From positions 1-20,267 of the IMG/VR virus record IMGVR_UViG_3300028569_000206: 20,267 bases of DNA. One strand, given 5' to 3'. Source of the stretch: a virus. The notes under the pieces were generated by a model. It saw only the letters and a list, made by a program, of their open reading frames with translations. It made no database searches and was not told the origin of the DNA. Shown one piece after another: positions 6,795-12,730 of this stretch; position 1 is the first letter of the stretch, and each line of letters opens with the position of its first letter. The position numbers and the translations under genes are program-made.

Positions 6795-6824
6795 TTGAGC
6801 GGCCTTCACACTAATTACAACATC

Positions 6825-7163
6825 ATGCTTACCGACAGAATCACTGCTGCCCTTCCGTTTAAAGAATTACTTACAATTTTTAGAAGCATCGACACTTCGT
6901 TACAAGTTTTAGCGAATACAAAGTCTGGAAATTTAACCACGGCATTTATCAGTAAAAAAGCGATAGCTGAAAGACTAGGTGTAAACCCTATAAACATAGA
7001 TAAGTTGATACATCAAGGAATTACATCAAAAGGGAAGTCTGGCTTAGTCGAAGGCAGACACTACTGCAAGCTGAGTAAGGATGAAAACAATACTAGTAAT
7101 TTTCTGTACGATTCTGCTAAAGTCCTGACAGATGCCTGGTCCTCGTTTCAAAATTATGATTAA
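6825..7163 (+). CDS. HTH DNA-binding protein, 112 aa
   Basis: This 112-residue protein starts MLTDRITAALPFKELLTIF. It carries a helix-turn-helix at about residues 42-66 (ISKKAIAERLGVNPINIDKL), followed by IHQGITSKGKSGLVEGRHYC, which resembles the wing of excisionase- or MerR-like DNA-binding folds. The start at ATG 6825 is preferred. The frame is open from a GTG at 6777, but that GTG lies inside the palindromic site and the extra 16 residues do not look like protein. It is preceded by a promoter-like pair and two TAGTAC sites. It is probably a repressor or regulator of the cluster (inference). Confidence 0.65.
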   Translation: MLTDRITAALPFKELLTIFRSIDTSLQVLANTKSGNLTTAFISKKAIAERLGVNPINIDKLIHQGITSKGKSGLVEGRHYCKLSKDENNTSNFLYDSAKVLTDAWSSFQNYD

Positions 7164-7572
7164 TCTCGGAGAAAAAGCCAAAAAACTAGCTTCCTCCTTA
7201 TTCGGAGTGAGTGAAATAAAGAATCGGATCGCAAAGAACGCGATGAAACTCCTCATTAATGACATTATAACTATGTCAACTGAGTTTGCCGACGCAAAAG
7301 GACAGGGAGCCTTGTTTTTTAACTCTAGTTGCCCAGATAACAGTCATTATCTGACTCTTAAAGAAATACAAAACGATATTGTTATAGCGGAAGAGTATAT
7401 GGACAACACAACAGCAGAATTTTTAAAAAAACTTATAAATTTAATTCAAAAAGATAGCGAAGCTAAAGAAAGTGTTGTTGTGATGGTTAACAACACAGGT
7501 TTATCTGCGCACAAAATAGACTTAAACTCTATTGATGAGCGTATTGACTCTTTAATCAATGCCGTTAGCTAA
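7156..7572 (+). CDS. Hypothetical helical protein, about 138 aa
   Basis: The protein begins MINLGEKAKKLASSLFGVSE and is largely helical and charged (IKNRIAKNAMKLLINDIITM, FLKKLINLIQKDSEAKES), ending in IDLNSIDERIDSLINAVS. There is no recognisable domain, Cys cluster or membrane helix. ATG 7156 overlaps the previous stop by 8 nt (ATGATTAA); an ATG at 7132 would add eight residues and is equally possible. The 3' end overlaps the methyltransferase-like gene by 14 nt, so the two are probably co-translated. I do not recognise it. Confidence 0.7.
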   Translation: MINLGEKAKKLASSLFGVSEIKNRIAKNAMKLLINDIITMSTEFADAKGQGALFFNSSCPDNSHYLTLKEIQNDIVIAEEYMDNTTAEFLKKLINLIQKDSEAKESVVVMVNNTGLSAHKIDLNSIDERIDSLINAVS

Positions 7573-8137
7573 CCAAGATTTTGTTTCACCTCCAGAAATA
7601 ATCGGAGTAACCACGGCGTTTTTTAATGGTCAGATTGAATTAGACCCCGCATCAAGCGATACAGCGAACAGCATGGTCTGTGCGAATAAATACTTTACAC
7701 ACGACCATAACGGGTTAAAACAAGAATGGAAAGCTAAAAATATATATTTGTATCCTCCTAGAGATTTTTTGTTTTTAAGTGAGCAACCAGCTGAAACAAA
7801 TATATTTTTTAGAAAAAGACGATTTGTTAAATCCGCACAGCGAGTTTGGTTAGAAGAGTGCCTTCGTCGGTATAGAAAAAACGAATTTGACGAGGGTATT
7901 GTGTTTCTTACATCCACAGAAGTGGCGTTGCTGGTTACACAGAAGTTAGACATAGATATGCCGATTTGCATCCTGAACAAGAGACCAGAACTTTATATAG
8001 ACATGCCTGGTTTGCCAAAACTTATAAACACTAAATGCCTGGGTTTTATTTTATATTTTCCTTGCTTGTTGAATCCCCTTAAGAGAATACAGGAGTTTAA
8101 CGAGCTGTATAGTGATCTTGGTCGTGTGTACTTTTAA
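7559..8137 (+). CDS. Dam-like DNA N6-adenine methyltransferase, probably degenerate (PF05869 type)
   Basis: This 192-residue protein follows the order of phage Dam-like methyltransferases. It has S-PPEII (residues 10-15, family TPPelf), an IELDPAS block (26-32, family FdLDaAA) with N37, then KYFTHDHNGLKQEW (44-57, family YyteedDGLaqdW). The catalytic [ND]PP[YF] position reads YPPR (65-68), and the C-terminal half has a hydrophobic IVFLTSTEVALLVTQ strand region. Loss of the Asn/Asp and the aromatic residue predicts weak or no methylation in the usual way. Family members methylate adenine to protect phage DNA from restriction; here the protein may only bind DNA or AdoMet. It is the last gene of the rightward cluster, and its 3' end overlaps the convergent gene by 41 bp. 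Confidence 0.7.
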   Translation: MPLANQDFVSPPEIIGVTTAFFNGQIELDPASSDTANSMVCANKYFTHDHNGLKQEWKAKNIYLYPPRDFLFLSEQPAETNIFFRKRRFVKSAQRVWLEECLRRYRKNEFDEGIVFLTSTEVALLVTQKLDIDMPICILNKRPELYIDMPGLPKLINTKCLGFILYFPCLLNPLKRIQEFNELYSDLGRVYF

Positions 8138-8399
8138 GGTTTTCTTTAGTTTGAAATGAATCGTCTGGCCCGAAGTTATCGTTCAGACCAAAACCAAGTC
8201 GATTAAACCCACGGATGGAATCGTACTGTGCATTTCTACGTTGGGATACCGCTTCTCCCCTCTCTGAAGTTTTCCAAATATCTCCAGCAATTCGTAAAGG
8301 AAAATACCTGTTCGCTCTTCTTTCGTGTTTGTTAAAAGGTCTTTCGTTTAATGACTTAACCCTACTTTCGTGAACGGAAGTTTTTATAGGGTTAGACAT
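8097..8399 (-). CDS. Basic protein, 100 aa, function unknown
   Basis: This 100-residue protein (MSNPIKTSVHESRVKSLNER, PFNKHERRANRYFPLRIAGD, IWKTSERGEAVSQRRN...) is rich in Arg, Asn and Lys and has no membrane segment. The ATG at 8399 lies inside the 3' end of the upstream virion gene (8-nt overlap), so the two are coupled. Its 3' end runs 41 bp into the convergent methyltransferase-like gene. It probably belongs with the internal virion proteins, but I do not recognise the family. The last 14 residues lie in the antisense overlap. Confidence 0.65.
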   Translation of the reverse strand: MSNPIKTSVHESRVKSLNERPFNKHERRANRYFPLRIAGDIWKTSERGEAVSQRRNAQYDSIRGFNRLGFGLNDNFGPDDSFQTKENLKSTHDQDHYTAR

Positions 8400-9114
8400 T
8401 GTATTTGTAAAGGTCCCGCATGGATCCTACGTCCGAGCGTTGAGTAATAGGTGCAGAAGCAATACGCATAAAATAAGGATTGTATAAGTTAGAGAAAGCT
8501 TGATTCCCTTGTATCTTTTGAAAAGCTGTTATAGGAGTGGATAATGTCCCATATAGCCTTTCGGAACCACGTTGACCTGTTCCACTTATTAAGCCAGTTC
8601 CAGCAGCAGTGGTATTCCTAAGACTCCCTACATTTGAAGCAGCAATATTGGTTAAATTCTCTACTCCAGCTTTAGTTGTATTTATTGCAGCATTCGAATA
8701 CATAAGTGCTTGAGAACCTACTCGTTCGGATGCAGCTTCAGCAGCAGTAGCTAACGCAGAATTAACAGTGCCCATATCTTTCATCACTGCTGTACTGTAG
8801 TTTTTCATCTGACCTCCTATCTCACCCATAGATCCCTTGTATGATGAAGAACCTAGAAGACCTGGTGTGTAATTAGCTAAAGCCGAAGAGAACTTAGTTG
8901 TAGTCTCCGTCATTATTTTATTAAAGTAATCTCGAAATTGCTTACTTAAGTCTTTAGTTGCAGTTCCGGATAAACTTTCTAACTTACCTAAAGTTACGTT
9001 CCTTTCTCCTTTGGCCCTGGATGCATCCTCAGCAAATTTAGCGGTATTTGTATTAATCTGGTTAACTGCGTTTTGAGCAGCAATAATCTTGTAATAATTT
9101 TCTGCTGCAGACAT
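8392..9114 (-). CDS. Probable internal virion protein, 240 aa
   Basis: This 240-residue, Ala/Ser/Thr/Asn-rich protein begins MSAAENYYKIIAAQNAVNQI. It is predicted mostly helical for residues 1-170 (many Ala, Asn and Gln, with heptad-like hydrophobics) and ends with a Tyr/Arg-rich tail (SNLYNPYFMRIASAP, MRDLYKYNV). There is no signal peptide or classical membrane helix. In position, downstream of a transglycosylase virion protein, and in composition it resembles the gp14-like ejected inner proteins of podoviruses. Sequence similarity to T7 gp14 is not evident, so the role is inferred from context. Confidence 0.65.
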   Translation of the reverse strand: MSAAENYYKIIAAQNAVNQINTNTAKFAEDASRAKGERNVTLGKLESLSGTATKDLSKQFRDYFNKIMTETTTKFSSALANYTPGLLGSSSYKGSMGEIGGQMKNYSTAVMKDMGTVNSALATAAEAASERVGSQALMYSNAAINTTKAGVENLTNIAASNVGSLRNTTAAGTGLISGTGQRGSERLYGTLSTPITAFQKIQGNQAFSNLYNPYFMRIASAPITQRSDVGSMRDLYKYNV

Positions 9115-9159
9115 TTTTACAAAATACCAGTTTCTTGTTTCAGTCTACCACGGAGGGAC

Positions 9160-10500
9160 CTAACTAGGCGCAGATTTAGCATAGGAAAATATAGGTTTAC
9201 CTGCGGCCATTCGATCCCGCATTAAATTCTTTAAGGCAACAATGTCAGACGTAGCTGTAGTCGCACCTGGACTATAAATATCGGCAGATACATGTGCTCC
9301 TGTAGTGGACCCCGTTCTACCTTGAGTCCCTAAAAAAGTACCAGCTGAAATAGTAGTTCCTACTTTTAAAGCGGGGTTCAGTTCATCAAAGTGAGCAAAT
9401 AAACCATCGAATTTTTTGCCTTCTGGCGTTGTAAATCGTAGTTCTACATTATTTCCGTAAGCTCGCTGTGTGGCACCTCTTTCTAAATTAAATTCTCTCG
9501 GGTCTTTTGAGATTTTTAAAACTTCAGCAGATAACGGAGAAGTAAAGGGAGCACCCCGCTTACCTCCAGCAATAACAAAGTCAAATCCTTTTCCGCCTGT
9601 GTCGTTAGGGTTTGTTACTTCTATCTTTTGCGAAACAAACGAGTTTGTGGGTTTAGCAGTTTCTATATTTCTATTTGCCGTTTGTACCACGTTGCTTTGT
9701 TTTAACCTATTTACAAGTTCTTCAATTTTAGAAGCTGACTCATTGTAAGCTTGTTGCTTTCCAACAGTGTTAATTACCGTTTTAATTAAGCCACCAGGGT
9801 CAAATTCAGTTGGTTGCTCCTCTGTAAGATTTGAAGCAACCATGCGGTACTGATCGGCAAGCGCAGGATCATCCTCCTCTACATCTATAGCTTGTTGATT
9901 TAAAGCAGCTAATTTAGAATAAACGTCTGCTGTTTCTGAATTACCTGTTGGTTTAATCAAATTACCCGCTAACGAGGCAATTAAATTTTCATTAAAGTCA
10001 AACTCCTTCATTTTAAAAGGAGCTGATTGATCTGGTTCAGCAACAGAGCTTGCATCTGATACTGGTATACCAGAAATCTTTTTACGTAAAGCGTCAGTAA
10101 AACTAAATGTGCTAGGTCCTATGATCTTATTAACGTACTCGTTCGTCTCGTCGTAACGCTTACTGGCTTCTACCGCTCCAGGTCCTGCGTTATAAGCTCT
10201 TAGAGCTTTTTCATAGGCACCGCGCATTTTTACAGGATCTTTTGTACCTCCCCCGTAAGTTTTGACATAAGCAGCCATATTTTTGGCTGCTGCGTCCAAA
10301 GCGGCCACAGGGTCTCGTGGATTTACCCCCCAACCACGAGCCGTATCAGGCATTATCTGAGCAATACCTATAGCACCTGCACTTGAACCCGCTGTTGGGT
10401 CAAAGTTTGACTCTGCCTGAATTTGACGCTCAAATACTTCAGGAAGTAAGCCGTATCTTGCCGCTTTCTGTCTTGCTATCTCTCTGTAATTTGGAGGCAT
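9160..10500 (-). CDS. Virion transglycosylase with degenerate M23-like C-terminal domain
   Basis: This is a 446-residue two-domain protein. Residues 1-130 are a lytic transglycosylase (SLT) domain: catalytic Glu E30 in RQIQAESNFDP, AGAIGIAQIMPDTA (41-54) and RAYNAGPGAV (101-110). It would cut peptidoglycan glycan strands, probably at DNA entry. Residues 131-300 form a charged linker. Residues 305-415 match the M23 metallopeptidase/lysostaphin fold: FDFVIAGGKRGAPFTSPLSA, YGNNVELRF, FDGLFAHFDEL, VGTTISAGTFLGTQGRTGST and GAHVSADIYSP. Of the zinc ligands, D307 and H403 are in place, but the first His is missing (GGKGFD) and the HxH second His is S405. This domain is therefore probably inactive and may bind the cell wall. 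No signal peptide is present, consistent with a virion-delivered enzyme. Confidence 0.85.
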   Translation of the reverse strand: MPPNYREIARQKAARYGLLPEVFERQIQAESNFDPTAGSSAGAIGIAQIMPDTARGWGVNPRDPVAALDAAAKNMAAYVKTYGGGTKDPVKMRGAYEKALRAYNAGPGAVEASKRYDETNEYVNKIIGPSTFSFTDALRKKISGIPVSDASSVAEPDQSAPFKMKEFDFNENLIASLAGNLIKPTGNSETADVYSKLAALNQQAIDVEEDDPALADQYRMVASNLTEEQPTEFDPGGLIKTVINTVGKQQAYNESASKIEELVNRLKQSNVVQTANRNIETAKPTNSFVSQKIEVTNPNDTGGKGFDFVIAGGKRGAPFTSPLSAEVLKISKDPREFNLERGATQRAYGNNVELRFTTPEGKKFDGLFAHFDELNPALKVGTTISAGTFLGTQGRTGSTTGAHVSADIYSPGATTATSDIVALKNLMRDRMAAGKPIFSYAKSAPS

Positions 10501-10554
10501 AACTAAAGAGGAGGGATACTAAGTAAGGGTTACTATATTCTAAAACAACAAATT

Positions 10555-10812
10555 TTATTTCTGCGCTAAGTCAGGAGTATCATCAAATAAATCTATATTT
10601 ACGTCTATAAGGACACCCATATCGCTTATTACGGACCTATACGCTCGTTCACGACAAACTAAACGATAAATCGTGGTCCATAAAAATTGATCTCTCTCTT
10701 TGCTCTGTAGCTCATAGGCTTTATTACGTACTCTAGTCAACGTAAACTCATCTTCTAATGTGAGGCCACACTGAAGATTGACAAGTTGACCATCAGGATG
10801 ATTTTCCCCCAT
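10555..10812 (-). CDS. nblA-like: NblA-like protein (phycobilisome-degradation adaptor family)
   Basis: This 85-residue protein has a core at residues 17-63 (LTLEDEFTLTRVRNKAYELQ, SKERDQFLWTTIYRLV, CRERAYRSVI) that fits the NblA/ycf18 pattern. In NblA, an L-S-L-E-x-E-F helix start leads into a first helix, then Q/D-x-F-L and a second helix ending R-E/D-x-x-Y-R-x-L/I. NblA links phycobilisomes to the Clp protease, freeing amino acids and lowering light capture. It is longer than usual NblA (about 60 residues), with a 16-residue N-terminal and a 20-residue acidic C-terminal extension. Homologues are known in cyanophages such as Ma-LMM01. It lies between virion genes. A sister family with the same helical hairpin cannot be excluded by eye. 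Confidence 0.55.
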   Translation of the reverse strand: MGENHPDGQLVNLQCGLTLEDEFTLTRVRNKAYELQSKERDQFLWTTIYRLVCRERAYRSVISDMGVLIDVNIDLFDDTPDLAQK

Positions 10813-10883
10813 TGGACTCGTACGGCTACCTTGATTGTAGCTAGATCTTAGAACAGAGTAAAGCAGTCACATCTGTGAACGTA

Positions 10884-11132
10884 CTACCACGCTTTACAAG
10901 ACCAATATCCGGCTGTTAGTTTGCTTTTCTTCTCATCACAGTTATGACGCGCACGGAAATTACGTCGTCTTTCTGGGTCATCACGTTTTATTTCCATGTT
11001 TGCGTCACCAAATCTAACTAACCGAACTTCATCGCCCTCTTTGGCTGCTACAACAGACTTTTTACCTCCCTGAATGTCCCTACGGGGCTTGTTATATTCT
11101 TGAAACACCTCGCCTGCAATTCTAATTGTCAT
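10884..11132 (-). CDS. Conserved phage Cys/His protein, 82 aa
   Basis: This 82-residue protein has a C-terminal signature that I recall from many marine and cyanobacterial phages: VRFGDANMEIKRDDPERRRN, FRARHNCDEKKSKLTAG, YWSCKAW. H63, C65 and C79 could form a metal site. The N-terminal part (MTIRIAGEVFQEYNKPRRDI) is basic. Similar proteins often lie near head or maturation genes and have no assigned function. It is the first leftward gene after the divergent region at 11133-11286, with a perfect TATAAT at 11160-11155 on its strand. No Shine-Dalgarno is seen. Identification is by pattern memory. Confidence 0.8.
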   Translation of the reverse strand: MTIRIAGEVFQEYNKPRRDIQGGKKSVVAAKEGDEVRLVRFGDANMEIKRDDPERRRNFRARHNCDEKKSKLTAGYWSCKAW

Positions 11133-11154
11133 ATAAAAGTCAAAGTCTATTTAA

Positions 11155-11160
11155 ATTATA
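11155..11160 (-). promoter_or_regulatory. Leftward -10 (TATAAT)
   Basis: A perfect TATAAT lies on the minus strand about 23 bp before the ATG of the 82-residue gene. No good -35 is visible at the 16-18 bp spacing. Phage middle promoters often depend on an activator instead of a -35. Confidence 0.35.
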
Positions 11161-11224
11161 GATTAAACTGAGAAAATCACTAATTTTCACAAGTATGAAA
11201 TTTCTGTGAGGTTAAGAAATTATG

Positions 11225-11252
11225 TTGCGCACAGAGCGGACTACGCTAATAT
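11225..11252 (+). promoter_or_regulatory. Rightward sigma70-type promoter for HTH-Dps pair
   Basis: TTGCGC at 11225-11230, 16 bp, then TAATAT at 11247-11252 (both 4 of 6). It lies 34 bp before the ATG of the HTH gene, in the divergent gap, and points at the HTH-Dps pair. Confidence 0.35.
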
Positions 11253-11286
11253 AAGCTCGCCTGATCATCTTCATCGTACAATTCGT

Positions 11287-11553
11287 ATGGACACCAAAAC
11301 ACTTTTGACTATTGCTGAAACAGCAGAATTACTGAATTGCAGTTCTGGTTTTGTCCGTAAGCGCATTTCTTTATCCGAATCCAATCAAGAAGGTGGTTGG
11401 CCTAAGAATGTTTATATAAACCTGCAACCAAACGGTGCGAAATCTCTGTACAGAGTAAACAAAACGGCATTAGAGACTTATCTTCAGACATCCGTGGAGG
11501 AAATTATAGAAGATGAAATAGATAGTGCTCCTTGTTCCGTCTGTGTTATCTAA
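11287..11553 (+). CDS. Excisionase/MerR-type HTH protein, 88 aa
   Basis: This 88-residue protein starts MDTKTLLTIAETAELLNCSS. The helix-turn-helix (residues 7-27, then FVRKRISLS) leads to GGWPKNVYINLQPNGAKSLY and RVNKTALETYL. This is the usual order of excisionase-type winged HTH proteins: binding helices, a wing, and a beta strand in place of the Tyr-recognition segment. The C-terminus is acidic with C83 and C86. The frame stays open to a GTG at 11206, but the ATG at 11287 begins the domain cleanly and follows a promoter-like pair. It stops 2 bp before the Dps-like gene and may regulate it (inference). Confidence 0.65.
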   Translation: MDTKTLLTIAETAELLNCSSGFVRKRISLSESNQEGGWPKNVYINLQPNGAKSLYRVNKTALETYLQTSVEEIIEDEIDSAPCSVCVI

Positions 11554-11555
11554 CG

Positions 11556-12101
11556 ATGACCTATTCAGATTCCTTTACTACTTCTCCTATGCAACCCACA
11601 GAAATTGCTGTTATAGATCAGACTTCAATTCAACCAGAAATTGAACAGCCGAGTACGACAGTACAAGGATTGGTCGAACATTTAATTGATTACGCCTCGT
11701 ATCTACATCAACTCTACGCGCAGGCACATTTAATACACCTAAATATCGAAGGACCTTTGTTTTTCCCGATACATGAGTTTTTAAACAAACAGTACGAAGC
11801 TCATATAGTGCAGTTCGATAAAACTTCGGAGTACGTTAGGACACTTGATTACTTAATGCCTATGTGCCAACGAGGCTTGATTCAGACTCATAAGAATTTC
11901 AAGCACGTTAAAGATTACGACACCAGAAATATGCTGACGACTTATCTTAAAAATGTAGAAGATGCTGGTATGGCAGCAAAAGATGTTTGTGACTATGCCC
12001 GCGAAATTGAAGCCGTGGATGTTGAAAACTTTATGGCTGAGACAGCAGGAGCTATGTTTAAAGCAGCGTGGATGCTTAAATCTACTTTACGTTCTAAGTA
12101 A
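11556..12101 (+). CDS. Dps-like ferritin
   Basis: This is a 181-residue protein with a 35-residue N-terminal tail and a four-helix ferritin-like body. Its ligands keep the exact spacing of the E. coli Dps ferroxidase site: H61 and H73 (12 apart), D88 (15 on) and E92 (4 on), matching H51, H63, D78 and E82. The fifth, D67, is N77 here. The surrounding pattern (AHLIHLNIEGPLFFPIHEF, QFDKTSEYVRTLDYL) follows the Dps HWnv.G..F..lHe and D..aE blocks. Dps oxidises Fe(II), stores iron and protects DNA from peroxide. In a phage it may protect DNA during infection of a light-stressed cyanobacterium. It shares an operon with the HTH gene; its stop meets the convergent fibre gene with an 8-nt overlap. Confidence 0.75.
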   Translation: MTYSDSFTTSPMQPTEIAVIDQTSIQPEIEQPSTTVQGLVEHLIDYASYLHQLYAQAHLIHLNIEGPLFFPIHEFLNKQYEAHIVQFDKTSEYVRTLDYLMPMCQRGLIQTHKNFKHVKDYDTRNMLTTYLKNVEDAGMAAKDVCDYAREIEAVDVENFMAETAGAMFKAAWMLKSTLRSK

Positions 12102-12729
12102 AAGCCCATCCGTTAAGTACACGAATAAATAAACCGCTCGGCGTTGTACCAGAACTCTGTATCTGGTACACCAGTGTACCTGAAGCATATGAAGCAGGAC
12201 TAGGAATACCACTTAGTAAAACTAGTACTGAAGGTGTTCCTGCTGCAGTGACTACTCCACTAGAAAGTACTGCACCACTAGCGAGAGTTGCTGTATTTGC
12301 AATTAAAGCACCGCTGGCAAGTATCGCACCACTAGCGAGAGTTGCTGTATTTGCTATTAAAGCACCGCTGGCAATTGAAGACGAGTTAGCTTGTCCTGCA
12401 ACTGTCGCCGAATCAGCAAAACCAGAGTATATCTTTTGCCACGTTGATCCCGTCCATACTTTTAAATAGTAAGCAGCTGCGTTTGTATCTACCCACTGCT
12501 CTCCAATTGAATTACCTGGAAGTCCAACGGGGACTGCGTTAGGTGCTGTGTTACCAAAAGAAGAAGGTCCGAGCTTTACGATACCTCCAGCGGAATTCTC
12601 AAAATAAACTCCTGGATCAGCAGCACCAAAGTTCGTTGCTAATTCACCGTTAACTAAAATATTGCCGCTAGGTCTGTCAGACGCATTACCTGATCTTTTT
12701 AGTAGCAGTGTTACAGGAGTGGATGTCAT
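12094..12729 (-). CDS. Fibre-like protein with 18-residue tandem repeats
   Basis: This is a 211-residue protein. The N-terminal third (VTLLLKRSGNASDRPSG, NILVNGELATNFGAADPGVY) matches the start of many phage fibre and tail-spike proteins. A Trp-rich motif (YYLKVWTGSTWQKI, 87-100) follows. Residues 120-155 contain two near-identical 18-residue units (ASGALIANTATLASGAIL type), probably a trimeric beta or coiled-coil shaft. The C-terminus (SGLFIRVLNGWAFT) is aromatic. The overlap with the Dps-like gene is antisense and 8 nt. It is the last gene of the leftward virion run from the capsid. Confidence 0.75.
   Translation of the reverse strand: MTSTPVTLLLKRSGNASDRPSGNILVNGELATNFGAADPGVYFENSAGGIVKLGPSSFGNTAPNAVPVGLPGNSIGEQWVDTNAAAYYLKVWTGSTWQKIYSGFADSATVAGQANSSSIASGALIANTATLASGAILASGALIANTATLASGAVLSSGVVTAAGTPSVLVLLSGIPSPASYASGTLVYQIQSSGTTPSGLFIRVLNGWAFT
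12272..12374 (-). repeat. 54-bp-period tandem repeat in fibre gene
   Basis: Two 49-bp copies (12272-12320 and 12326-12374) differ at one base (A or T) and are spaced 54 bp apart. They encode two successive 18-residue units, so the expansion keeps the reading frame. Confidence 0.85.
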
Positions 12730-12730
12730 G

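Noticed and set aside
6777-6824. GTG start extending the HTH gene by 16 residues
   Set aside because: The GTG lies within a palindromic DNA site, and the ATG at 6825 gives a clean protein.
11532-11555. TTG start extending the Dps-like gene upstream
   Set aside because: It would overlap the HTH gene, while an ATG lies 2 bp after that gene's stop.
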